Below, piece after piece: positions 7,511-15,487 of a stretch of DNA of 16,442 nucleotides (position 1 is its first letter; the number at the start of each line of letters is the position of its first letter). The stretch is from the NCBI GenBank assembly GCA_902803795.1, contig CADCRC010000037.1:1-16442 (forward strand), read 5' to 3'. Source of the DNA: an uncultured Erysipelotrichaceae bacterium (lineage in GTDB: Bacteria; Bacillota_I; Bacilli_A; RF39; UBA660). Made by a program: the position numbers and the translations under genes. The notes beneath the pieces were generated by a model. That model was not told the origin of the DNA. It saw nothing but the letters and a program-made list of their open reading frames with translations, and ran no database searches.

Positions 7511-8059
7511 TTATTTATATTTAATTTTGTTATTCCCTTTTGAATCCAAAGATAAAGATATATTTTTATGATTTTTAACATCTAACTTAACATATTCGAC
7601 ATTACATTTATCAAATAGATGTTTACTAGCTAAATTATCATCTGTACCATTATATTTATCATTTAAATAAATAACTTTTTTTATACCAACCTGTATTATA
7701 GCCTTTGCACATTCAGAACATGGAAATAAATCAACATATATTTTTGCTCCTTCTAAATCTTTTTTATTACCAGGGAAATTTAGTATAGAATTTAACTCTG
7801 CATGACAAACATATGGATATTTAGTCTCAAGTCTATTACCATCTCTTCCCCAAGGAAAATCATCATCACTAAAACTATTAGGTGCACCATTATACCCAAC
7901 AGATAAAACCCTATTAGTATTTGAAACAATACATGCACCAACCTGAGTATTAGGATCCTTACTTCTTCCACTAGATAAAATCGCAATATACATAAAAAAC
8001 TCATCCCAACTTAAATAATCTTTTCTTTTTTGTCCTAATAAATCCTTATTAATTTCCAT
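7511..8059 (-). CDS. dCMP deaminase (DCTD-like cytidine/deoxycytidylate deaminase family)
   Basis: Zinc enzyme that converts dCMP to dUMP, feeding thymidylate synthesis. The 182-residue protein has the complete catalytic set: HAE at 86-88 (His86 ligand, Glu88 proton shuttle) and PCSEC at 113-117 (Cys114 and Cys117 ligands). Other family blocks are RSKDPNTQVGACIV (32-45), GYNGAPNSFSDDDFPW (55-70) and LETKYPYVCHAELN (77-90). These resemble the eukaryotic DCTD and phage-type enzyme more than the ComEB sequences I know, and the length is close to human DCTD. Start ATG 8059-8057 follows SD GAGGTGAT (8071-8064); the in-frame GTG at 8068 is part of that SD. It is divergent from the kinase-like gene across an 89-base region that holds a palindrome. 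Confidence 0.92.
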   Translation of the reverse strand: MEINKDLLGQKRKDYLSWDEFFMYIAILSSGRSKDPNTQVGACIVSNTNRVLSVGYNGAPNSFSDDDFPWGRDGNRLETKYPYVCHAELNSILNFPGNKKDLEGAKIYVDLFPCSECAKAIIQVGIKKVIYLNDKYNGTDDNLASKHLFDKCNVEYVKLDVKNHKNISLSLDSKGNNKIKYK

Positions 8060-8090
8060 AATAATCACCTCTTAACATTAATTTTAACAT

Positions 8091-8120
8091 ATTATATTTA
8101 AAAAAATACAAAAATGTGAT
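8091..8120 (-). promoter_or_regulatory. Candidate promoter of the dCMP deaminase gene
   Basis: On the minus strand ATCACA (8120-8115), an 18-base spacer and TATAAT (8096-8091). The -35 lies inside the palindrome at 8115-8133. The predicted start is near 8084, giving a leader of about 25 bases. Confidence 0.5.
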
Positions 8121-8125
8121 ATTAT
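8097..8125 (+). promoter_or_regulatory. Promoter of the kinase-like gene
   Basis: TTTAAA (8097-8102), a 17-base spacer and TATTAT (8120-8125) with extended -10 TG at 8117-8118. The -10 is embedded in the palindrome. The predicted start is near 8132. Confidence 0.6.
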
Positions 8126-8133
8126 ATATCACA
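8115..8133. promoter_or_regulatory. Perfect inverted repeat, candidate operator in a divergent promoter region
   Basis: TGTGATAT-TAT-ATATCACA has 8-bp arms that match perfectly around three central bases. It covers the -10 of the plus-strand kinase-like gene and the -35 of the minus-strand deaminase gene, which is the position expected for a repressor controlling both. The binding protein is unknown. Confidence 0.5.
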
Positions 8134-8148
8134 AATTTAGGGGGAAAT

Positions 8149-9057
8149 ATGAAAATAATTAATTTAAGAATGTATCAAGTAAGAAAATTAAAAGAATTAG
8201 AATTAGAAAAAAATATATTTAATACTGAAGCATTAATGCTTATATTAAATAAAAAATTCAAAACAAATGATAAAAGATTATTATTTAAATATTTAGATGC
8301 TCAAGATGATGACTTTATAATGAATAGAAAAATAAATATAGTAAATGGACTAAATAGTGAATTTGCATATAAGAATTTAGATTGTCTAATAATACCAGAA
8401 TATGCTGTAGCAGTCGATGGAAAAATATGTGGATTTGCTATGCCACTAATTGAAAATCATAAAAACTTAGGATATATGTTATATGATGATAAAATAAAAT
8501 TAAAAAACAAATTAGAAGAAGTACATAAATTAGGTAATATAATAGATAAAGTACATAGAACAAAAGGAATAACATTTAAAATGTTTTTTGGTGATCTAAA
8601 TGAATATAATTTTATATTAGATGAAAATAAAAAAATGTATGCAGTTGATTTAGATTCTAGTTATATAGGACAAGATATGCCAGTAAATAATTCATATTAT
8701 TTAATAAAAAATAAATATATAAAGAAAATACCAGAAAAATATCAAGTTAAAACTAACGAATACAATGAAGTAATAATACCAAGTATAAATAGTGATTTAT
8801 ATTGTTATAATATGATTTTATTAAATACATTAGCACAAAATCCTATGCATAAAGTTGATTTAGATAATTATTATAATTATTTAGAATATTTACATAATAA
8901 TGGAGTTAATGAAAAATTATTAGAAAGTTTTAATACAATATATTTACCTTGTCAAAATATAAATCCAAAAGATATAATTGAAGAAGAAAACAACATATAT
9001 AATAGGCCTAAAGTATTAAGTTATAATTCATATAAAAATAAATATAATATTAAATAA
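8149..9057 (+). CDS. Atypical protein-kinase-like protein
   Basis: A 302-residue cytoplasmic protein with a recognisable kinase-fold core. Proposed elements are: Lys47 in RLLFKYL (strand beta-3 lysine), a hinge-like PEYAVAVDGKICGFAMPLIE at 83-102, helix LHKLGNIIDKVHRTKG-like at about 124-140, catalytic loop FGDLNEYNF at 147-155 (Asp149, Asn154 in HxDxxxxN spacing) and a DFG-position motif VDLDS at 166-170 (Asp167/Asp169). There is no glycine-rich loop, and the HRD histidine is replaced. The C-terminal ~130 residues are Asn/Tyr-rich and unmatched. Function and substrate are unknown; an active protein or small-molecule kinase and a pseudokinase are both possible. ATG 8149 has SD AGGGGG (8139-8144); an in-frame GTG at 8116 is upstream of the predicted transcription start. 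The ComN-like gene follows after 28 bases. Confidence 0.7.
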   Translation: MKIINLRMYQVRKLKELELEKNIFNTEALMLILNKKFKTNDKRLLFKYLDAQDDDFIMNRKINIVNGLNSEFAYKNLDCLIIPEYAVAVDGKICGFAMPLIENHKNLGYMLYDDKIKLKNKLEEVHKLGNIIDKVHRTKGITFKMFFGDLNEYNFILDENKKMYAVDLDSSYIGQDMPVNNSYYLIKNKYIKKIPEKYQVKTNEYNEVIIPSINSDLYCYNMILLNTLAQNPMHKVDLDNYYNYLEYLHNNGVNEKLLESFNTIYLPCQNINPKDIIEEENNIYNRPKVLSYNSYKNKYNIK

Positions 9058-9085
9058 TTATATATTTATAGAATAGGTGATTAGA

Positions 9086-9283
9086 ATGGATATAAACTTC
9101 AAAGATAAAGAAGAATTAAAAAAAAGAGTAATGCCAGCATTAGAATATAGAATAAATGAATTAAACAATATAACAATAGATGAATTATGGCAATACTTAA
9201 TAGATACAAAATGGAAAAATTCTATTAATCTACAATTATATGAAGTAGTAGATGATATATTAAATGAACAAATAAATTTGTAA
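9086..9283 (+). CDS. ComN/YrzD-like post-transcriptional regulator (PF13797 type)
   Basis: A 65-residue soluble protein. The core ITIDELWQYLIDTKWK (28-43) followed by LYEVVDDILNEQIN matches the family typified by B. subtilis ComN, a small protein that controls comE mRNA accumulation post-transcriptionally and has been linked to division-site localisation. The B. subtilis C-terminal tail is largely missing here. Its position directly before secDF is the same as in B. subtilis, which supports the assignment. The start is ATG 9086; the in-frame GTG at 9077 belongs to SD AGGTGAT (9075-9081). It is probably cotranscribed with the kinase-like gene. No competence genes are visible here, so its target is open. 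Confidence 0.8.
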   Translation: MDINFKDKEELKKRVMPALEYRINELNNITIDELWQYLIDTKWKNSINLQLYEVVDDILNEQINL

Positions 9284-9289
9284 AAACTA

Positions 9290-9318
9290 TTTAAAAACAC
9301 ATAAAAAAAAGTTATAAT
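9290..9318 (+). promoter_or_regulatory. Promoter of the secDF-relA-dtd operon
   Basis: TTTAAA (9290-9295), a 17-base spacer and consensus TATAAT (9313-9318). The predicted start is near 9325, and the leader of about 22 bases holds SD GGAGG. It lies in the 63-base gap after the ComN-like gene. Confidence 0.7.
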
Positions 9319-9333
9319 ATAAATTATACGGAT

Positions 9334-9338
9334 GGAGG
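9334..9338 (+). promoter_or_regulatory. Shine-Dalgarno GGAGG that decides the secDF start
   Basis: GGAGG with an 8-base spacing to ATG 9347. An upstream in-frame ATG at 9332 overlaps this SD and cannot use it, so the protein begins MSSNTKKK. Confidence 0.75.
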
Positions 9339-9346
9339 AAACAAAT

Positions 9347-11758
9347 ATGAGTAGTAATACAAAGAAAAAAGACAATGACAAAAGTACAAATAAAAAAATA
9401 AAGAAAGTTGAACCAAAAGTAGAAGTTGTCATTGAAGATGAAGAGGATATTAAAAAGAAAAGAGAAGAGAAAAATAAGTATAAACAAGCAAAAAAGAAAA
9501 TAGGAATAGCTAATACTATATTTTATACTATAGCATTTACATTGCTTATCGTTTTAATATGTTTGGCATTTATTCCATTATTTAAAAATTTAAAGTTTGG
9601 ACTTGATTTACAAGGTGGTTTTGAAATACTTTATAAGGCAACACCAACAAATAAATCAAAAATGACACATGATAAATTAGTCGCAACATATAAGACACTA
9701 TCTAAAAGAATAGATGGATTAGGTGTTAGTGAACCTGAAATAACACTTGAAGGTGAAGATAAAATAAGAGTTAAACTTGCAGGAGTAAGTGATCCAGAAA
9801 CCGCAAGAACACAGCTATCAACTGTCGCAACTCTAACTTTTAGAGATACAAATGATAATCTTTTGATGGAATCAGATGTTTTGGTTGCTGGAGGTGCAAA
9901 GGTATCACAAGATTCAACAGGAAAACCTGCAGTAAGTTTATCAATAAAAAATAAAGATAAATTTTATGCTGTAACAAATAAAGTTAAAGATATGCAAAAT
10001 AACTTAATAGTTATATGGCTAGATTTTGAAGATGGAAAAGATTCATATTCAAGCGAATCAAGTAAATGCGGAACAGAAGAGTCTAATTGTTTATCTGCCG
10101 CAACAGTATCACAAGCATTCGCAAGTGATGTTATTATACAAGGTAATTTCACAGAAGAAGAAGTAGAAAACTTAGTTGATTTAATAAATAGTGGATCACT
10201 TCCATCAAAATTAACTGAATTATCATCAAATACTGTTGGAGCATCCTTCGGAGATGATACACTTGAAAAAACATTATATGCTGGAATTATTGGAATTGTA
10301 TTAATAATTTTATTACTAATTATAGTATATCATTATGCAGGATTTATATCTGCAGTATCAATTATGTTATATACATTTTTAGTATTCCTAACATTCTGGT
10401 TAGTAGGTGGAGTGTTAACGTTGCCATCTATCGCAGCACTTGTTCTAGGTGTTGGTATGGCAGTAGATTCAAACATAATTATGTTTTCAAGAATCAAAGA
10501 TGAATTATATAAAGGTAGGAGTTTACCTAATGCATTTAAAGAAGGTTCTAAATCATCTCTTAGTGCAATACTAGACTCTAATTTAACAACATTAGTAGTT
10601 GCTATAATAATGTTTATATTTGGTGAATCATCTATTAAAGGATTCGCTACTATGCTTATTATAACTATAATTGTAACAATGTTAACAATGGTATTATTAA
10701 CAAGAGTATTACTAAACTTATTTGTAAAAACAAAATTCTTTAATAATAAAACAAATCTATTTATAAATGTTAAATCAAAAGATATACCTAATTTGGAAAA
10801 AGGAGAAGTTCAAACAATATATCCATTTAAGAATGTTAACTTCTTAAAACCATCAAAAATATTAATTAGTATATCTTGTTTAATAATAATAGTAGGTGTT
10901 ATATTTACATTTGCTAGAGGACTAAATTTAGGTATAGATTATAGATCAGGTACTAATATTACAATTAATTCAGAAAAAAAATTAACTAAAAAAGAATTAA
11001 CAAATGATCTTAAAGAATTAGGATTAAAATCTTCATCAATTTCTATTTCAGATGATGAAACAAGTATTAGAATAGATAATAGTCTATCAGGAGAAGAAGT
11101 TAAAAGTATAAATACATACTTTGAAGATAAATATAAAGCAAGTGTTACAATAGGTGTTGTATCAAATGAAGTAGCAAAAGAATTAGCTAAGAATGCATTA
11201 TTATCTGTATTAGTAGGATTTATTGGAATAATAATTTATGTATCATTTAGATTTAAACTATCTAATGCAATAGGTGGAGTAATTGCTCTAATTCATGATG
11301 TTTTGATAATATGTTCATTTTTTTCAATATTACATTTAGAAATATCATCAATGTTTATTGCAGCGTTGCTCGCAATAATAGGTTATTCTATAAATGATAC
11401 AATAGTTTTATTTGATAGAATAAGAGAAAATATAGACGAATATGATAAAAAATTAGATAAAGAATCATTCTATAATATTGTATTAAAAAGTATCCAAGAG
11501 ACATTTACAAGAACAATTTATACAACTATAACAACACTTCTTCCTATATTAGCATTAATAATTTTAGGTTCTTCTGGAATATTTACATTTAATATTGCAA
11601 TGTTAATAGGATTACTTGCTGGAACATATTCTTCAATATTTATCGCAACATTTGTTTATATGATAATTGAAGAAAAACATTTAAATGATCCTAAGAAAAA
11701 GAAAAAAATATATGAAGATGAAATACAAGAAAAAATGATAAAAGGAGTAAATTGTTAA
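9347..11758 (+). CDS. secDF: SecDF, fused protein-export membrane protein
   Basis: RND-family accessory subunit of the Sec translocon that uses the proton-motive force to complete protein export. It is an 803-residue SecD-SecF fusion, the usual Bacilli form, expected to have 12 transmembrane helices. The N-terminal ~50 residues are an unusually long, Lys/Glu/Asp-rich cytoplasmic tail. TM1 is about 57-78, followed by the SecD D1 motif FGLDLQGG at about 84-91 and the P1 region. The TM4 motif GVGMAVDSNIIMFSRIKDE lies near 368 and keeps the relay aspartate. The SecF half begins near 510 with LGIDYRSGTN at about 527 and GYSINDTIVLFDRIREN near 678. Both halves are intact. relA follows after 24 bases with no terminator. 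Confidence 0.96.
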   Translation: MSSNTKKKDNDKSTNKKIKKVEPKVEVVIEDEEDIKKKREEKNKYKQAKKKIGIANTIFYTIAFTLLIVLICLAFIPLFKNLKFGLDLQGGFEILYKATPTNKSKMTHDKLVATYKTLSKRIDGLGVSEPEITLEGEDKIRVKLAGVSDPETARTQLSTVATLTFRDTNDNLLMESDVLVAGGAKVSQDSTGKPAVSLSIKNKDKFYAVTNKVKDMQNNLIVIWLDFEDGKDSYSSESSKCGTEESNCLSAATVSQAFASDVIIQGNFTEEEVENLVDLINSGSLPSKLTELSSNTVGASFGDDTLEKTLYAGIIGIVLIILLLIIVYHYAGFISAVSIMLYTFLVFLTFWLVGGVLTLPSIAALVLGVGMAVDSNIIMFSRIKDELYKGRSLPNAFKEGSKSSLSAILDSNLTTLVVAIIMFIFGESSIKGFATMLIITIIVTMLTMVLLTRVLLNLFVKTKFFNNKTNLFINVKSKDIPNLEKGEVQTIYPFKNVNFLKPSKILISISCLIIIVGVIFTFARGLNLGIDYRSGTNITINSEKKLTKKELTNDLKELGLKSSSISISDDETSIRIDNSLSGEEVKSINTYFEDKYKASVTIGVVSNEVAKELAKNALLSVLVGFIGIIIYVSFRFKLSNAIGGVIALIHDVLIICSFFSILHLEISSMFIAALLAIIGYSINDTIVLFDRIRENIDEYDKKLDKESFYNIVLKSIQETFTRTIYTTITTLLPILALIILGSSGIFTFNIAMLIGLLAGTYSSIFIATFVYMIIEEKHLNDPKKKKKIYEDEIQEKMIKGVNC

Positions 11759-11782
11759 AAAAGATAAAGAGGGAGTGGTAGT

Positions 11783-13939
11783 ATGACCCCTAGTAATAAA
11801 CAATATAAATTTGAAGATGTATATGAGATTGCTACAAAATATATTGATGATGAAAATAAACTTGAAATAATAAAAAAAGCATATGATTTTGCTAAAGAAA
11901 AACATAAAGGACAATATAGAAAAAGTGGTGAAGAATATATAAATCATCCAATACAAGTCGCATACATTCTAACTCAAATCTATGCAGATTATGAGAGTCT
12001 ATCTGCGGCTTTTCTTCATGATGTTTTAGAAGACTGTGACTGTGAACCGGACGAATTAGAAGAAGCGTTTGGTCCAACCATACTAAAACTAGTTGATGGT
12101 GTAACAAAACTATCACGTCTTCACTTCTCAACAGATAATGATTATCTAATTGAATACTATAAAAAAATTATTGTAGGAATGAGCGAAGATGTAAGAGTAA
12201 TTATAATTAAACTAGCTGATAGACTTCATAATATGAGAACTCTTTGGGCTCTTCCACCAGATAGACAAAAAGTAAAAGCAAAAGAAGCACTTGAAATACT
12301 TGCTCCAATTGCACATCACCTTGGAATTCATAAAATAAAAAGCGAATTAGAAGACTTATCACTAAGATATTTGAAGCCAGATGTTTTTTATGATATAGCA
12401 GAAAAACTAAACAATACTAAAATTGAAAGAGATAAATATGTATATGATATGCAACAAGATGTATCATCACTCTTAACAAACTATCATATACCTCATGAAA
12501 TAAAAGGTAGATCAAAATCGATTTATAGTATATACAATAAAATGCAAAAAGGAAAAAGATTTGAAGATATATATGATCTTCTAGCTCTTAGAATACTTGT
12601 TAATACAAAACAAGAATGTTATCTTGCATTAGGTATAATTCATTCAAAATATAGACCTATGCCAAATAGATTTAAAGACTATGTCGCAATGCCAAAACCA
12701 AATATGTATCAATCACTTCATACAACAGTCTTTGGTGTAAATGGATTCTTATTTGAGATACAAATAAGAACATATGATATGGATGAAATCGCAGAAAATG
12801 GAATCGCAAGCCACTGGGCATATAAAGAAAATGGTGGTTCAAAAGATAATGCTAATCTTCAAAGTACAACAGAACAAAAATTACAATTTTTCAAATCAAT
12901 TATTGATTTATCTCATGATAATTTATCAAGTGAAGAATTTGTAAATAGTGTAAGAGATGAAGTATTAAATAACAATATATATGTATTCACACCTAAAGGA
13001 GATGTAATAGAACTACCAAAAGGTGCAACACCAGTTGATTTTGCATATAAAATTCATACAAGAGTAGGAGATACAACAATTGGAGCAATTGTAAATAATA
13101 GTATAGTTCCACTTAATTACGAATTAAAAACAAATGATATTGTAAAAATAAATACTAATAAATCATCAAAACCATCAAAAGAATGGCTAAATTTTGTAAA
13201 ATCAACACAAACAAAAAACAAAATTAAATCATTCTTTACAAAAAATGAAAGAGATATTTATATAGAGCGTGGCAAGTATATATTAGAAAAAGAAATTAAG
13301 AAAAGAAAAATACCACTAAATATATTTTTTACAGATGAAAACATTGAAAAAATATGTAATGAATTTAAATTAAAAGATTTAGATGACATTTATTTAAATA
13401 TAGGTAATCTAAAAGAACAAGCAAATAGTATAATCAATATTATAGATGAAAAACATGAAGAACAAAAACCAAAAATTATAACAACAAAATTAAATAAAGA
13501 TACAGATATAGTGGTTGCTGGAATAGATAAAGTTAAAGTTAATTTAGCGGCGTGTTGTTGCCCTGTATATGGAGACAAAATAGTTGGTTATATTACAAAA
13601 GGAAATGGTATAACAGTTCATAGAATAACATGTGGTAACTTAGAAATGTTAGAAGATAGAACAATAGATGTTGCCTGGAATGATAAACAATTAGCTAATA
13701 AAAAATATTTATCTTGTTTATATATTTATTCAAATAATTTACAAAATAACATAGATGATTTAAAAAAATCAATTTCTTCATTTAATTCAAATATTGATAC
13801 TATAAAAATTTTATCTAGTTCAACATATAATATATATGAAGTTGATTTATATGTAACATCAGTAGAAAATCTAGAAAAAATAATGATGTTAATAGATAAA
13901 ATAGATTATGTAGATAGAGTAGAAAGGATATATAAATAA
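11783..13939 (+). CDS. relA: Bifunctional (p)ppGpp synthetase/hydrolase, RelA/SpoT (Rel) family
   Basis: Stringent-response enzyme that makes (p)ppGpp on starved ribosomes and also degrades it. It has 718 residues with all long-Rel domains. The HD hydrolase is about 30-180 with intact His55, His79-Asp80 and Asp146 (LADRLHNMRT). The synthetase is about 238-350 (GRSKSIYSIYNKM, Asp265 in IYDLLALR, Glu325 in FEIQIRT, ASHWAYKE). TGS is about 397-458 (VFTPKGDVIELPKG), the zinc-finger region about 589-620 (CCCPVYGD, His613, Cys617), and there is a divergent ACT domain from about 640. Both catalytic centres look active, so this is probably the sole long Rel. SD GAGGGAG precedes ATG 11783. dtd starts on the last base of its stop codon (TAATG). 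Confidence 0.96.
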   Translation: MTPSNKQYKFEDVYEIATKYIDDENKLEIIKKAYDFAKEKHKGQYRKSGEEYINHPIQVAYILTQIYADYESLSAAFLHDVLEDCDCEPDELEEAFGPTILKLVDGVTKLSRLHFSTDNDYLIEYYKKIIVGMSEDVRVIIIKLADRLHNMRTLWALPPDRQKVKAKEALEILAPIAHHLGIHKIKSELEDLSLRYLKPDVFYDIAEKLNNTKIERDKYVYDMQQDVSSLLTNYHIPHEIKGRSKSIYSIYNKMQKGKRFEDIYDLLALRILVNTKQECYLALGIIHSKYRPMPNRFKDYVAMPKPNMYQSLHTTVFGVNGFLFEIQIRTYDMDEIAENGIASHWAYKENGGSKDNANLQSTTEQKLQFFKSIIDLSHDNLSSEEFVNSVRDEVLNNNIYVFTPKGDVIELPKGATPVDFAYKIHTRVGDTTIGAIVNNSIVPLNYELKTNDIVKINTNKSSKPSKEWLNFVKSTQTKNKIKSFFTKNERDIYIERGKYILEKEIKKRKIPLNIFFTDENIEKICNEFKLKDLDDIYLNIGNLKEQANSIINIIDEKHEEQKPKIITTKLNKDTDIVVAGIDKVKVNLAACCCPVYGDKIVGYITKGNGITVHRITCGNLEMLEDRTIDVAWNDKQLANKKYLSCLYIYSNNLQNNIDDLKKSISSFNSNIDTIKILSSSTYNIYEVDLYVTSVENLEKIMMLIDKIDYVDRVERIYK

Positions 13940-14373
13940 TGAGAGTATTAGTTCAAAGAAGTGGTAAATCAACTGTAGAAGTTGATAACAAAATAGTAGG
14001 TAAAATAGATGAGGGACTTGTATTACTAGTAGGATTTAATAACGAAGATTCATCTAAAAATATAGATCAAATGATTCCTAAAATACTTAATCTAAGAATA
14101 TTTCCAGATGAAAACGATGTAATGAATAAAAGTATATTAGAATATGGTGGTAAGATACTGTCTATATCACAATTTACATTATATGCAGATACAAAAAAAG
14201 GCAATAGACCAAGCTATATTAATTCAAGAAATAAAGAAGAAGCATCAAAATTATATGAAGAATTCAATAATAAATTATCAAAATATATAGAAGTACAAAC
14301 AGGAATATTTCATACAGATATGATAGTAAACATTCAAAATATTGGACCAACAACAATTATATTAGAAAAATAA
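13939..14373 (+). CDS. dtd: D-aminoacyl-tRNA deacylase
   Basis: Homodimeric cytoplasmic enzyme that hydrolyses D-aminoacyl-tRNA (and Gly-tRNAAla), preventing D-residue entry into proteins. It has 144 residues, the normal length. Signatures are MRVLVQRSGKSTVEV at the N-terminus, LNLRIFPDE near 50, SQFTLYADT at about 77-85 and the Gly-cisPro motif NIGPTT near 135. Both active-site motifs are conserved. The ATG overlaps the relA stop by one base (TAATG), so translation is coupled. The relA-dtd pair is a long-standing Firmicute association. Confidence 0.95.
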   Translation: MRVLVQRSGKSTVEVDNKIVGKIDEGLVLLVGFNNEDSSKNIDQMIPKILNLRIFPDENDVMNKSILEYGGKILSISQFTLYADTKKGNRPSYINSRNKEEASKLYEEFNNKLSKYIEVQTGIFHTDMIVNIQNIGPTTIILEK

Positions 14374-14385
14374 AAGAGGTATTAT

Positions 14386-15441
14386 ATGAAAAATGATAAA
14401 ATTAATGCACAACTAGTAAACATAACAATGCTAATGTTATTATTGTATATTACTTTTAGTAATGTAAACCTTTGGTGGAATTTACTTGCTCAAATAATAT
14501 ATATAATGACTCCATTTATAGTTGCTTTTGCTTTAGCATACATTCTTTATCCATTATTAAAAAAACTAGTATCAAGAAAATTAAAAGAGGCTCTAGCAGT
14601 TACAATAATTGTAATAGGACTTTTATTGATAGTTGCTTTAATTATTGCTCTTGTAGTGCCAACCTTATATGAACAAACAAAATCATTTATTAATCTTGCA
14701 AGTAAGTTTAATGACTCATCATTAGAAAATAATATATTACATTTTGGAAAATACAAAATTGATATAACAGATACACTGAATGAATTATCTAAAGCAATAT
14801 CAGGATCATCTAAAACAATAATACAAAATATAATAGGTCAAATAACTAATTTTGCAGGTAAATTTATAGTAGGATTTGTTTCATTTATATATTTCTTAAG
14901 TTATATGGATAATATAAGAGGATGGATAAAAAAATCACTTCAAAAAAACAAAAAAATATTAAATTATATTAAAACTCTAGATAAAGAAATATCAAGTTAT
15001 TTAAGAGGACTTGGAACATTTATGATATTTGAATTGTTAGAATATAGTCTATTATATTTCTTAATAGGACATCCAAACTGGTTAATTTTAGGACTTCTTG
15101 CTTGTGTAACAACAATCATACCATATTTTGGAGGCCTAATCACAAACATCATAGCTTTGCTTTTAGCAAGTGTAGTATCTAAAAGATTACTAATATTAAC
15201 ACTAATTATATGTTTAATATTTCCACAAACAGATGGATATTTAGTATCACCAAAAATTTATAACAAAACAAATAATGTTAATCCATTAGTTACAATAATG
15301 TGTGTATCAATAGGTGGTTCTTTATTTGGACCAATAGGAATAGTTATAGCTCTTCCAATTTATCTATTACTTAAATCAACATATAATTACTACAAAAAAG
15401 ATATAAAAGAAGGAATGGTTATAGTAAAAAATAAATTATAA
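14386..15441 (+). CDS. AI-2E family transporter (PerM/YtvI-like membrane protein)
   Basis: A 351-residue polytopic membrane protein of the AI-2E exporter-like superfamily. Paired N-terminal helices lie at about 32-56 (containing PFIVAFALAYILYPLL) and 69-91, followed by a hydrophilic/amphipathic stretch (92-150) and a C-terminal bundle of helices. The family end motif GPIGIVIALPIYLLLK is present near 320-335. Members have been linked to autoinducer-2 export, Na+/H+ exchange or ion transport, and the substrate cannot be deduced here. SD AAGAGG precedes ATG 14386, 12 bases after dtd, so it is the last gene of the secDF-relA-dtd operon. A strong hairpin starts at its stop codon. Confidence 0.88.
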   Translation: MKNDKINAQLVNITMLMLLLYITFSNVNLWWNLLAQIIYIMTPFIVAFALAYILYPLLKKLVSRKLKEALAVTIIVIGLLLIVALIIALVVPTLYEQTKSFINLASKFNDSSLENNILHFGKYKIDITDTLNELSKAISGSSKTIIQNIIGQITNFAGKFIVGFVSFIYFLSYMDNIRGWIKKSLQKNKKILNYIKTLDKEISSYLRGLGTFMIFELLEYSLLYFLIGHPNWLILGLLACVTTIIPYFGGLITNIIALLLASVVSKRLLILTLIICLIFPQTDGYLVSPKIYNKTNNVNPLVTIMCVSIGGSLFGPIGIVIALPIYLLLKSTYNYYKKDIKEGMVIVKNKL

Positions 15442-15475
15442 AAACGATTATGAATCTATCATAATCGTTTTATTT
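15441..15475. terminator. Bidirectional intrinsic terminator after the secDF operon
   Basis: ACGATTATGA (15444-15453) pairs perfectly with TCATAATCGT (15459-15468) around loop ATCTA, extended by AAA/TTT. T-rich tails lie on both strands. It serves the plus-strand operon and the convergent HD-domain gene ending at 15488. Confidence 0.9.
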
Positions 15476-15487
15476 TCATAAATTTTC

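Noticed and set aside
8115..8133. Palindrome as a Rex or CRP/FNR-type site (TGTGA...TCACA).
   Set aside because: The half-sites are separated by 9 bases instead of 6, so the geometry does not match either family.
9058..9432. Long Phe/Ile/Ser-rich open frames antisense to genes (for example 9058-9432, 11681-11956, 3004-3204, all minus strand).
   Set aside because: They are opposite well-supported genes, have low-complexity translations typical of reverse-complemented A/T-rich codons, and have no clear SD.
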